Shown one piece after another: positions 44,165-53,133 of a DNA stretch of 64,000 nucleotides. The notes beneath the pieces were generated by a model that was not told where the DNA came from, searched no databases, and was given only the letters and a program-made list of their open reading frames with translations. Origin of the DNA: UBA11346 sp038060575. Its GTDB lineage: Bacteria; Planctomycetota; UBA11346. Location of the stretch: the NCBI GenBank assembly GCA_964652775.1, contig CAZZAM010000014.1:10282-74281 (forward strand), read 5' to 3'. A program made the position numbers and the translations under genes. Position 1 is the first letter of the stretch. Every line of letters starts with the position of its first letter.

Positions 44165-45730
44165 TTACCGTGCGATCTGGTGGTCACGGTAAGGAATGGG
44201 CGGTAAAACCTGACCCGCCTGCAGCAGGTCTGCTCCCCACGTCAGCACGTGGCCGTTCTCGTTACTGGCATTGAACAGGGTGACTCCGATATCAAGAAAA
44301 CTCGCCAAGCGTTCATCGCGGCGCGGCGTCAGTCCAGCGCCAATGAACAGGAGCGGCACGTATTCGCGCTGACCGGATGCATCGCGTGTTATTGCACTCT
44401 GCCAGCCCGGGCGATCGACATTGGCAGCGTGATCACCAAAGATGACAACCAGTCCAGTTGGCGATGCGGTTAAGAATCCGCTGATGAGTCGATCCAGCGG
44501 TGCATCTATGGCAGCCAACGCACTGAGATAGTCATTCGCCTGGTCGTCGCTGGTCAGGCGTGGGCCGTTCCACCACGCTTTATGATTCTGGAACGGCGCG
44601 TGGCTGGACATAGTGACGACGTGGAGGACGCGTGGTGATGGCAACAGCGGCAAGCGGGCGAGAACGGCGGTGACCAGCTCAGTATCGCGCGCACCGAATT
44701 CACCGGGATGTTGCCTAAGGCCGAGCGTGGTCAGGTCCCACAGGTCGAAACCGAGGCGTGGCATGACCTGGGCGAAATTGAAATAGATACCAGGCAGACC
44801 ATGGGCGAGGGCGGCGCTCCAGCCAGCGCGCCGGAGTTCGGCGACCCACGAGTGTGGCCACGCGTAGCCGCGCACATCAAACGATACCCGATCCCACAGC
44901 GGTTGGCAGCCAGCGATGATCGCTACATCGGCGTCGGAGCTGCCGCCGGGGCCGTGAAAACTAAGACACTGCGGATAATAGATCCCGCTGGGAATCCGCG
45001 CCGCGAGCAATGGCATCGCCCATTCGATGCCGCCGACATCCAGCGATTCACATTGGATCAGGAGGATGTCGCGGCGTTCGCTGCCACTGCTCAGTGTGCG
45101 CAATGACGCACCGTAATGGAATCCATCCGCCCCATTCGGCCCAGCGAGCAGATCATGCACTTGAATGGCCAGCAAGCCGAACTCCGGCACAAACACGGTT
45201 GGTGCGCTGTAACGCTCCATGCGGTCGCGCTCCATGTGTCGCAGCACAGCATGCGTACGCCACCACAACAAGCCGGTGACGATCGTCAGCAGCGTCGCAC
45301 AGACTCCCGCCACTCGCCAGTTCGCTGGCTTCGACTCGCGATACCGCAACCACAGCAGCAGGAACGGCAGATCGAGCAGGATCCACAGCATCGGCAGGCT
45401 GAGGGGAATGGCTCCATGGCCGACCGCAGTGGCGCCTTCGTTGCCTGAGGACAGCACAGTGTACACCGACAGATAGAGTCCGAAGTAGGTGAAGTAACTC
45501 CAACACACGGTCAGGTAGAGCGCTTGCAGTATCCACGCAATAATCGCTGCGCTGCGGCCCAGAGAGCACGCGGTCAGCCACCACAACGCTGACAAGATCA
45601 ACGAGACAACAACGCCCGACTCGGTCTTCCAGGCATCGAAGTGACAGAAAGACAGATACCAGTCGAATAGCGACAGCTTAGCCGTACTGGCAATGATCAA
45701 CGTCAGGGGAATCAGGAGCCGCGCGCCCAT
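44165..45730 (-). CDS. LTA synthase-like membrane sulfatase/phosphotransferase
   Basis: The N-terminal 160 residues contain five or so membrane helices. The C-terminal catalytic domain of the LtaS/alkaline-phosphatase superfamily follows: DILLIQCESLD with Glu228, GPGGSSDADV at the nucleophile position (Ser264 or Ser265; LtaS uses Thr), HVVTMSSHAPF and IFGDHAANV holding the metal-binding Asp and His. Such enzymes transfer phosphoglycerol or phosphoethanolamine to envelope glycans. The expected active site is outside the membrane. It is the first gene of a pair with the spermidine-synthase-like protein. The acceptor is unknown. Confidence 0.85.
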   Translation of the reverse strand: MGARLLIPLTLIIASTAKLSLFDWYLSFCHFDAWKTESGVVVSLILSALWWLTACSLGRSAAIIAWILQALYLTVCWSYFTYFGLYLSVYTVLSSGNEGATAVGHGAIPLSLPMLWILLDLPFLLLWLRYRESKPANWRVAGVCATLLTIVTGLLWWRTHAVLRHMERDRMERYSAPTVFVPEFGLLAIQVHDLLAGPNGADGFHYGASLRTLSSGSERRDILLIQCESLDVGGIEWAMPLLAARIPSGIYYPQCLSFHGPGGSSDADVAIIAGCQPLWDRVSFDVRGYAWPHSWVAELRRAGWSAALAHGLPGIYFNFAQVMPRLGFDLWDLTTLGLRQHPGEFGARDTELVTAVLARLPLLPSPRVLHVVTMSSHAPFQNHKAWWNGPRLTSDDQANDYLSALAAIDAPLDRLISGFLTASPTGLVVIFGDHAANVDRPGWQSAITRDASGQREYVPLLFIGAGLTPRRDERLASFLDIGVTLFNASNENGHVLTWGADLLQAGQVLPPIPYRDHQIAR

Positions 45731-45746
45731 GCTAGAAAGCTCTCTT

Positions 45747-45899
45747 CAAGGCAACCGCAGAGGCGCAGAGGCCGCAGAGGTCGCGGAGGTAGAGGTTTGT
45801 TGCGAGATTCCAACTGACTGAATGTTTTCTGTTAGATGACTGCCAAATGAAGGCCTCCTCTGCGATCTCCGCGGCCTCTGCGCCTCTGAGGTTGCCTTG
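45747..45899. repeat. Inverted-repeat element with GCAGAGG-word arms
   Basis: This is the second full copy of the element at 17926. It has the same outer ends (CAAGGCAACCGCAGAGGCGC and GAGGTTGCCTTG) and iterated CGCAGAGG/CGGAGG words, with a different central sequence. It fills the gap between gltX and the LTA-synthase-like gene. Confidence 0.85.
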
Positions 45900-45925
45900 G
45901 ATGTATTCAACAGAAACGGTTATGT

Positions 45926-47413
45926 TCACCGGAGTTTCAATAACGCCGCCGCGATGCGTTCCTGACAGCGCAACGCGCCGATCGCCGCGACGGTTTCGAA
46001 CAGCGGCGGTGTCTCACGCCGGCCAGTCGTTGCGACGCGCAGCAGGCTGAAGGCGATCTTCGGCGACCACAGCGCGGCGCGCGCCACATCGTCGGGCGTT
46101 GGCTCGGCAGGCTGCTTGCTCTGTTCAGTGCAGACCGCGCGGATTGCCGCTTCGACCGTGGCGGTATTCCACGGGCTATCGGCAGCCTGCAATTCCTTGA
46201 TCGCTTTCTGAAAGGCTTCCAGCACGGCGCGGGCCTTGTCCTTCTCGACGCCCTTGGGCAGCAGGTCTTCGAGGTGATGGGTGACCGCGACGGCGTAGAA
46301 CGGTTCACTTTGCGCGAGGAAATCGCCACCGCGAGTCAGGCGCTCCTTCAGCAGTGGAAACAATTCACTGAACCGGGTATCGACCGCGCGCACGACCTCG
46401 TCGCGCATGCGCTCAGGCGAGAGCTGGCGGAACCACAGGCCCTGGATGTGATCAAGCTTCTTGAGATCGAAGACCGGGCCGACCACGTTGATGCGGTCGA
46501 GGTCGAAGAAGCCAGCCATGTCGGCCAGCGAAAACTGATCTTTTCCCTCCGGATGGCTGTGACCGAGCTGGGCGAGGAAGTTGAGCAGTGCCTCAGGCAG
46601 GAAGCCCTGGCGTTCGTACCACAACAGGCTGGTTGGATTCTTGCGCTTGCTGATTTTCGACTTGTCGGCATTGCGCAGCAGACCGACGTGGACGTATTCG
46701 GGCGGCGTAAAACCGAGATGCTGGTTGAGCCAAATGTGCTTCGACAGACTGTTCAGCCATTCTTCTGCGCGAATCACGTGGGTGATGCCCATCAGGTGAT
46801 CATCGACCACGGCGGCGAGGTGATAGGTCGGCCAGCCGTCGCCCTTGAGCAGCACTTGGTCGTCGATGTCCTTCCACGATTTCACGATCGGCTGTTTGCG
46901 CAGACGATCCTTGTACACGAAGTCGCCCTCCAGTGGCGTCTTCATGCGAATGACATGCGCGACTCCGGTTGCAGCGCGGACCTTGGCCTCGGCGACGGGG
47001 ATCATTCGGCAGCGGCGATCGTACATGATCGGTAACTTGGCGGCGGATTGTGCGGCGCGCATCGTCGCGAGATCGGCGGCAGTACAAAAACAGTGATAGG
47101 CATCGCCCTGTTCAACCAATTGGTCGGCATACTTCCGATAGATGCCTAGCTTGACGCGCTCGGACTGAACGTATGGCCCGTGAGTACCGCCGACATCGGG
47201 ACCCTCATCGTAGGTCAGGCCGAGCCATTTCAGCGAGCGGTAGATCGCCTGGGCGCTCTCGGGCGTACAGCGGGTCTGATCGGTGTCTTCGATGCGCAGG
47301 ATGAACTTGCCGCCGTGGCGACGGGCGAAACACCAGTTGAGCAACCCGATATAGGCGGTCCCAACGTGGGGTTCGCCAGTCGGGGATGGAGCAATGCGCA
47401 CGCGGACGGTCAT
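45926..47413 (-). CDS. gltX: Glutamate-tRNA ligase
   Basis: A class I aminoacyl-tRNA synthetase of 495 residues. RIAPSPTGEPHVGTAYIG carries the HIGH-type motif (HVGT), FILRIEDTDQTRC is the Glu-binding region, and KISKRKNPTSL is the KMSKS-type loop (KISKR). This fits glutamyl-tRNA synthetase, with a helical anticodon-binding C-terminus from about residue 330. YHCFCTAADLATMR is present, with no further zinc-type Cys cluster seen. It is divergent from metG. Confidence 0.95.
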   Translation of the reverse strand: MTVRVRIAPSPTGEPHVGTAYIGLLNWCFARRHGGKFILRIEDTDQTRCTPESAQAIYRSLKWLGLTYDEGPDVGGTHGPYVQSERVKLGIYRKYADQLVEQGDAYHCFCTAADLATMRAAQSAAKLPIMYDRRCRMIPVAEAKVRAATGVAHVIRMKTPLEGDFVYKDRLRKQPIVKSWKDIDDQVLLKGDGWPTYHLAAVVDDHLMGITHVIRAEEWLNSLSKHIWLNQHLGFTPPEYVHVGLLRNADKSKISKRKNPTSLLWYERQGFLPEALLNFLAQLGHSHPEGKDQFSLADMAGFFDLDRINVVGPVFDLKKLDHIQGLWFRQLSPERMRDEVVRAVDTRFSELFPLLKERLTRGGDFLAQSEPFYAVAVTHHLEDLLPKGVEKDKARAVLEAFQKAIKELQAADSPWNTATVEAAIRAVCTEQSKQPAEPTPDDVARAALWSPKIAFSLLRVATTGRRETPPLFETVAAIGALRCQERIAAALLKLR

Positions 47414-47463
47414 GGGGGGCGGAGTGTTGGGCTAGCGCACGATGAGCAAGGAGGCAGAGGCGG

Positions 47464-47548
47464 AGAAAAGGAAGAAGGAGGAAGGATGAATGATGAAAAC
47501 CGAATGCGTTTTCTCATAATTCTGCCTTCTTCCTTCTTCCTTTTTCCC
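47464..47548. repeat. Inverted-repeat element with AAGGAAG-word arms
   Basis: In the 151-base divergent gap between gltX and metG, the left arm is a run of heptads (AAGGAAG, AAGGAGG, AAGGATG, AATGATG) and the right arm is the complement (TTCTGCCTTCTTCCTTCTTCC). The arrangement matches the other word-based elements but with a different word. It lies just upstream of the metG start and must be in or near its promoter or leader. Confidence 0.75.
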
Positions 47549-47564
47549 CTATAAGCCCTTCCCC

Positions 47565-49499
47565 ATGACCACGCCGTCCGGCCCTCCTGACATCGCGACC
47601 ATCCTGTCACGGGTGAAACGTCCGAGCCGCATGGTGGTGACGGCGGGCATGCCGTATGCCAATGGACCACTTCATGTCGGCCATCTGGCCGGCGCGCATC
47701 TGCCGGCGGATATCTATGCGCGCTGGTGTCGCATGTTGATCGGGGCCGAGAACGTGCTGTTCGTCTGCGGCACTGACGACTTCGGATCGGCGAGTCCATT
47801 GGCGGCTGAGAAAGCCGGCAAGTCGCTTGATGGATTTCTCGCCGAGGTCCATGCCAAGCAACGGACCACGCTCGCACGCTATTCAATCCAGCTTGATATC
47901 TATTCAGGCACCTCGCGTCCCGAGAGTCGCTCAACGCATGTTGCGCATGCTCAGGACATGCTGGTGCGACTGCATGGCAATGGTCTGCTCCTCAAGCGCA
48001 CCAGTCAGCAGTGGTTTGATCCGGCGATTGGTCGCTTTTTGTCTGATCGCTTTGTGCGCGGGACGTGTCCGAATCAAAGATGCGGTTCGCCCGACGCCTA
48101 CAGCGACGAGTGTGATCGCTGTGGACATCAGCACGCTCCGGATGAATTACTCAACCCGCGCAGCGAGTTGAGTAGCGCGACTCCAGAACTGCGTCCGACC
48201 AAGCATTGGTGGCTCGACATGTGGTCGGTGTCGGAAACGTTGCGCGTGTGGTTGCAAGGCAAGGAGAAGACGTGGCGGCGCAGCGTGCTGGCCGACTCGC
48301 TTGATCGCGTGCATCCAGCCGTGCATTTCCCCAATACGTTCGAGGCCGCCTACAAGGACCTCAAAGCGACGCTGCCGCCGCATAAGAGCAAGTACACGGC
48401 TGGTAAACGCGTGCTGTTGCAGTTTGTCGACAAGGCTGCCCTCGAAACTGGCCGTGCACAGTTGACGGCGGCTGGCATCGAAAGTGTCTACGCCGATGAG
48501 TGGGCGTACCGTTCGATCACGCGCGATATCCCGTGGGGCATCGACCTGCCGCCGATCGATCCTGATCTTGCCGGCAAGACACTCTATGTCTGGCCCGATT
48601 CACTGATCGCGCCGATCGCGTTTACCCAGGCGGCATTGAAAGCCAAAGGCCGTGATCCCCAGGAGTGGAAGCAGTACTGGTGTGATCCGTCAGCGCGGAC
48701 GGTGCAGTTCCTTGGCCAAGACAACATCTTCTTTTACGTGCTGATGCAGGGTGCGCTGTGGATCGGCTCGCAGGCGGATCCCAAGCGGTTGCCGATTGCT
48801 GGCGAGTTGCAGCTCACCGATGTCGTTGCCAACTGCCACCTGATGGTCAACGGCGAGAAGATGAGCAAGACGCGCGGCAATTTCTTCACTGGCGATCAGC
48901 TGCTGGATGAACGCGGCTACGACGCCGATCAGATCCGCTACTACATGGCGCTGCTCGCGCTGTCGGAACGACCGTCTGACTTCGAGTTCCAGAAGCTCGA
49001 CGATCGCAACGCATTCCTCGCCGGTCCGATGAACGCCGCGTTCGAGAAACCGATCTCCGCCGTCCACGCCAAATTCGGCGGTCGTGTGCCCGAAGGCGTG
49101 GTCGGTGAGAAGGTCATGGCCGAAACCACGCGGATTATCGCGCGCTATGTCAAAGCGATGGATCGCGCCGACTACCCGAGCCTGCTCTTCGAGATCGAAA
49201 ACTACGCGCGCACGGTCAACTCACTGTTCGCCCAGCATAAACCGCACGACGATCGTTTTCCTGAACCGGCGCGGCGCGATGCGTTGTTCGCTTCATTCCA
49301 TGTGGTTAAGAATCTGATGATCATGCTGTACCCGTTCGTCCCGGCGACGATGGAACGCGTGCGCGAATCGCTGCGCCTGCCGAAGGACGTGTTCCGCATC
49401 GATGAACTAGGCAGTTCAATTCCAGTCGGACACGAGATTGGTCCGAAGGGGACGTACTTCCCTTCCGTGGGTCCACCACAGCAGATGGCGAATAGTTAG
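47565..49499 (+). CDS. metG: Methionine-tRNA ligase
   Basis: A 644-residue class I synthetase. MPYANGPLHVGHLAGAHLP carries the HIGH motif (HVGH). Four Cys residues in CPNQRCGSPDAYSDECDRCG form the zinc knuckle. FLGQDNIFFYVLMQGALW belongs to the Rossmann fold, and NGEKMSKTRGNFFTG is the KMSKS motif. The C-terminus (PKGTYFPSVGPPQ) ends without the extra tRNA-binding domain found in longer enzymes. No Shine-Dalgarno is obvious before the ATG, which follows the AAGGAAG inverted repeat. A small gene starts nine bases after its stop. Confidence 0.95.
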   Translation: MTTPSGPPDIATILSRVKRPSRMVVTAGMPYANGPLHVGHLAGAHLPADIYARWCRMLIGAENVLFVCGTDDFGSASPLAAEKAGKSLDGFLAEVHAKQRTTLARYSIQLDIYSGTSRPESRSTHVAHAQDMLVRLHGNGLLLKRTSQQWFDPAIGRFLSDRFVRGTCPNQRCGSPDAYSDECDRCGHQHAPDELLNPRSELSSATPELRPTKHWWLDMWSVSETLRVWLQGKEKTWRRSVLADSLDRVHPAVHFPNTFEAAYKDLKATLPPHKSKYTAGKRVLLQFVDKAALETGRAQLTAAGIESVYADEWAYRSITRDIPWGIDLPPIDPDLAGKTLYVWPDSLIAPIAFTQAALKAKGRDPQEWKQYWCDPSARTVQFLGQDNIFFYVLMQGALWIGSQADPKRLPIAGELQLTDVVANCHLMVNGEKMSKTRGNFFTGDQLLDERGYDADQIRYYMALLALSERPSDFEFQKLDDRNAFLAGPMNAAFEKPISAVHAKFGGRVPEGVVGEKVMAETTRIIARYVKAMDRADYPSLLFEIENYARTVNSLFAQHKPHDDRFPEPARRDALFASFHVVKNLMIMLYPFVPATMERVRESLRLPKDVFRIDELGSSIPVGHEIGPKGTYFPSVGPPQQMANS

Positions 49500-49508
49500 T
49501 ATTCAGTC

Positions 49509-49823
49509 ATGAAACGCTGGTGGATTCTTGTCATGGTTGGTTTGATTGTCTATCTTGTGGCCTATGCCCTACTGAGAGTGAATGGAAACATCATCATCTA
49601 CACGCGGCTGGACACGTTTATGCGTGATGGCGTTGGGAATTCATTAGAGGGGAACCCTGACGAATCCAGGCCACATGGTTTTGTGGCCCTTTCAGAGTTT
49701 CGATGCTGTGTGATTTATTTCGACTCAGGTGCGCTGGAAGTGGTCGCCAAGATAGTATTCTGGCCGACCATAAAGATGGAATCCATATGCCTCAGTGCGC
49801 ATGGATTTGTTCGGTCATTTTAA
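49509..49823 (+). CDS. Small membrane protein of unknown function
   Basis: The 104-residue protein has one N-terminal membrane helix (WWILVMVGLIVYLVAYALL) and a short soluble part with two adjacent Cys residues (FRCCVIYF). Its codons are AT-richer than those of metG. The start is nine bases after metG, so it may be read from the same message. No family is recognised. Confidence 0.5.
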   Translation: MKRWWILVMVGLIVYLVAYALLRVNGNIIIYTRLDTFMRDGVGNSLEGNPDESRPHGFVALSEFRCCVIYFDSGALEVVAKIVFWPTIKMESICLSAHGFVRSF

Positions 49824-49938
49824 GATTTCGGCAATCTGTCGGTTTATCACGAGGTCGTTGATCTGCAGAACGTGCAATTACCGGACTGGCGTCTGGTATT
49901 GGGACAAATGAATCAGCCATATTGTACATGGGTCAACC
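49824..49938. other. Intergenic sequence before the REP-type element
   Basis: Nothing codes here that I can support. A short frame crossing into the following repeat element is an artefact of the repeat. The spacer continues to the convergent transglutaminase-like gene at 50154. Confidence 0.3.
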
Positions 49939-50130
49939 AGCCCCAACGGGGCGGCGCTATCCCAGCCCAGGGCAACGCCCTGGGAACGTGGCGTTCTCTG
50001 CACCTGAGCCCTGTAGGGGCGACCCACACGATGTCCGACGCGATGGATCGCCCCTTCAGGGCTCGAACGAGGGGATGCCTAAACCCAGGGCGTTGCCCTG
50101 GGCTGGGATCAGTCGCCCCGTTGGGGCTTA
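49939..50130. repeat. REP-type nested palindrome element, divergent subtype
   Basis: A 192-base element begins AGCCCCAACGGGGCGGC and ends with the complement GCCCCGTTGGGGCT. Each side carries an inner palindrome CCCAGGGCAACGCCCTGGG next to GCTGGGAT/ATCCCAGC. The overall plan is the same as the elements around the RAYT gene, but the core is GGCAACGCC instead of GGCCAACGGCC. It lies between the convergent small membrane protein and transglutaminase-like genes. Confidence 0.85.
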
Positions 50131-50153
50131 CGAAAAGTAAATGGAAACTAGCC

Positions 50154-53027
50154 TCAGTGCGCCGCCGCGGCCTTCTTCGGCTCTAGCAGCTTGGCCATGA
50201 ACTGTGCTTCTTCGGTGAACGACGCGTCGTCCTTGAAGCGTGCGGCAGCCATGTTCGCCGTAGCGATGGCCTGCTTGGGCGCGCCGGCGATGGCGGCCGT
50301 CCACGCGATCGAGAACCACTTCGGCTTGTAATCGACCTCGTCGGCCCAGGCCTTCAGCACGGCTTGCCACTGCTTGTCATCGCACAGCGGGGCCATTTGT
50401 CCGATCAGCATCGCGGTCGCGTCGCGCAGTCGTTTGTCGTTTTGGCGTTTGACGAAGCGGAGTCGCTCGCGCAGACCTTTGTCATCAGCAGCGGCGATGG
50501 ACCCCATGACGCCAGCATGGTGTTCAACTACGTCCAGGGACTCGTCGATGATGTTCAACTTCTTGCAGGCGTCGCGCGCTTCGGTGACCCGTTTCACCGA
50601 CTCGGCAAGGCGAGTGCGATTGACTTTGGCCGGTTCGAGGACTTCACCGGCAGCGGACTCATCAGCGTCATCATCGGTCTTGCCGCGGAGTGCGCGGGAG
50701 GCTTCGCCCAGCCAGAATTGTGGGCAGATACGGATCCAGGGTAGATCACCTTCGCGCGAGGCCGACGCTGGTCCGGCGCTGCGCAGCATGTGGTTCTTTT
50801 TGCCAGCGGCTGGAGGTTTGGCAGCAAGTACTGCCGCCACCAGTTCGTCACGCTTCATATCCAGGGAATGGACGCGAGCGGCCAAGGCATAGACGCTGAG
50901 CGCTTCGGGTGGAGTCGGACCATCGAGGAATGCCAGCTTGGCGAACCACATGTCCAATACATCGCGGGCATTCTTCAGCATGGGATCCTTGTCGGCGGCG
51001 TCTCCCGCATGTTCCAGTTGGGAGATGAGGCAGCCGGAAAACACGCGGGTGATCCGCCTGACCGAGGCAAACTGGGGATCTTCGGACCACGCGGTAAGCG
51101 GGACGTTTTTGGCAGAAAAAATCATCACCATGCGCTGGGTCAGCGCTGCGATAGGGCCGAATGCCGAACTGGTGAATACCTTGCGAGCGCCTTCGGCGTC
51201 ACCGACTGCCAACATGACCTGCGAGAGGCGCATGGAGAGTTCGGCGAAGCTGTTGCCAACTTTTGGCTTCAACTCGTCCAATGAACCAACGATGTCCTGG
51301 ATCACCTTCTTGGCTTCGTCAGTCTTGCCACCACGGCGCAGAATGCCGATCAGACTCATGCGCTCCTGGAATAGAGATACAGGATCTTTGACCGCGGCGA
51401 TCACCTCGCGGTAAAGCTTGGCCGAGGCATCCCATTGGCCGGTGGCGCGGAAAAGTCCGCCGAGTTCGCTGAAGTTGGCGGGGTCTTTATCTCCTGCTGC
51501 AATGAGTTTCTCCATCTTTGCGATGCCGCGCGCGTAGGTCTGATACTGCCAGTCACGCTGCACATCGATCATCGTCTTGGCGTAGGCCTCATCGGTGAAG
51601 ATGCGCCAGCCGAGCTGGAACGGGCCGCGCGTGTTTTCGCCTGAGAAGCGCAGCAGGAGGCCGACCTGATCGGGCGAGAACGGCGCGTTGGGATCGAAGT
51701 GCGCGTGCGCGGCGCGCAGGGCGTTGGCCGCTTCGGGATCACGGAAGGCAACCGTTGGGCCGGTTTGCATGACTTCGACAACCCAGTCATTCCCTTCCTT
51801 GTGTGCGGAAGCAAAGGCGGTGTGCGACGGGAGAATCAACAGATGGCCGAAGCGGCCCTGACGCTCGGCGAGAGTTTGGTAGAGTTCAGCGAGATCATCG
51901 CAGTCTCCACGACATTGACCGCCAGTCGTTGCGCCAAGGGTTTGGACAGCCGTTTGGTGGATCTCGCCTTTGAATTCATTGTTGCCAATAACGAATGGGA
52001 AGCGTGGATCTGGACTGTCGTAGACGTAGGTGAAGAAGTACTCGCCGATCAGGTCAAGGTGCGCGGTGTCGGGCAGGGCTTTCGCTGATTCGGACAGGAA
52101 GCGTTCCATCTCAGCGGGCGTGTCGTTGCGAACGGGGACAACGGAACCGCGCAGGGTGATCAATCGGTTGATATCACCGTCGAGTCCACAGAGGAGCAGA
52201 TGTGGTGGCAGCAGTCCGGTTGGCGTTGTTCGGCTTTTGCTTTCCTTAACCGCGTTGCGCCAGGTGCTGAGGTCGGCGACCAACTTGTCATCCTTGGCCG
52301 TCCAGGTTGCGAGCGTTGTGGTTCCATGCAGCACGGCAGCGGAGAGTGCTTTGCCAATGTCGCGTACGGGATCCGCTTTGGCCGGTAGTTCGACGACCAG
52401 GGCCAGTTTGAGACCACGGATGAGTCGCGGGTCGATTAATTCAGGCACTTGATGAGCGACTGATATGGCGGTGCGATCGCCCGTGAGGACCCAGCCACCG
52501 ATGCCGAAAGCGTCGTTGCGTTCTTCGAGATGCGCCTTCTGTGGCCCATCAAATCCATTGATCGCTTGCGGTATGCACGCATCAGCGACGGCTTTTTCCA
52601 GAGCGGTGACACTAGCGAGATCGGCACCGCATTTGCGCAGAGCCCCACCACGTACGGCGCGGCGAGCAAATTCCGGACTGTAATCATCTGCCCGCGTGGT
52701 TGTGCCCTCGCTGGCTAGCTTTTTGACAAAGGCTGCCAATGCGCGTTGCGCTGGCACGTCGGGACCGTCTTTGGCTGCCTTGACTGATCCGAGGAAGCGT
52801 TCGCCAGCGGTGGTGATCGCCTTGCGCTCGGCCGAGCGGTCCGGCGCGGTGACGGTCGCTATTTGCCACGAACCGGCGGGCACTGCGAGCGCTGCGATCA
52901 GCACCGAGCGTTCAGCAAGCTCCTTTTCATCGAGCGTGGTTGGGGCTGGTGCGGGTGTCGGCGCAGGCACGGCCTCGCCAGAAAAGAGGCTGAAGACGCA
53001 GACCAGGAGGGTGCAGGTACGAAGCAT
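50154..53027 (-). CDS. Secreted protein with a transglutaminase-like domain and TPR-like region
   Basis: Starting at the ATG that gives MLRTCTLLVCVFSLFSGEAV, the protein has a signal peptide and then a long Pro- and Ala-rich segment (VPAPTPAPAPTTLDEKELAE). GQCRGDCDDLAELYQTL and LLILPSHTAFASAH at about residues 390-425 resemble the Cys and His of transglutaminase-like/BTLCP cysteine-protease folds (the GDCDD motif). The C-terminal half is helical with TPR-like repeats (LGGLFRATGQWDASAKLYREV). It is probably periplasmic or secreted and may crosslink or cleave proteins. It follows topA by about 106 bases on the same strand. Confidence 0.75.
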   Translation of the reverse strand: MLRTCTLLVCVFSLFSGEAVPAPTPAPAPTTLDEKELAERSVLIAALAVPAGSWQIATVTAPDRSAERKAITTAGERFLGSVKAAKDGPDVPAQRALAAFVKKLASEGTTTRADDYSPEFARRAVRGGALRKCGADLASVTALEKAVADACIPQAINGFDGPQKAHLEERNDAFGIGGWVLTGDRTAISVAHQVPELIDPRLIRGLKLALVVELPAKADPVRDIGKALSAAVLHGTTTLATWTAKDDKLVADLSTWRNAVKESKSRTTPTGLLPPHLLLCGLDGDINRLITLRGSVVPVRNDTPAEMERFLSESAKALPDTAHLDLIGEYFFTYVYDSPDPRFPFVIGNNEFKGEIHQTAVQTLGATTGGQCRGDCDDLAELYQTLAERQGRFGHLLILPSHTAFASAHKEGNDWVVEVMQTGPTVAFRDPEAANALRAAHAHFDPNAPFSPDQVGLLLRFSGENTRGPFQLGWRIFTDEAYAKTMIDVQRDWQYQTYARGIAKMEKLIAAGDKDPANFSELGGLFRATGQWDASAKLYREVIAAVKDPVSLFQERMSLIGILRRGGKTDEAKKVIQDIVGSLDELKPKVGNSFAELSMRLSQVMLAVGDAEGARKVFTSSAFGPIAALTQRMVMIFSAKNVPLTAWSEDPQFASVRRITRVFSGCLISQLEHAGDAADKDPMLKNARDVLDMWFAKLAFLDGPTPPEALSVYALAARVHSLDMKRDELVAAVLAAKPPAAGKKNHMLRSAGPASASREGDLPWIRICPQFWLGEASRALRGKTDDDADESAAGEVLEPAKVNRTRLAESVKRVTEARDACKKLNIIDESLDVVEHHAGVMGSIAAADDKGLRERLRFVKRQNDKRLRDATAMLIGQMAPLCDDKQWQAVLKAWADEVDYKPKWFSIAWTAAIAGAPKQAIATANMAAARFKDDASFTEEAQFMAKLLEPKKAAAAH

Positions 53028-53133
53028 GTGCGCACGCTGGAGCGTTTGCCGAGTTGACAAGCGATGGGTACGGTTTTGTTTGGCAACAACCAGCGGTCAC
53101 GTGTGGCACACTCCGGTGCATCGCCGCGAAAAT

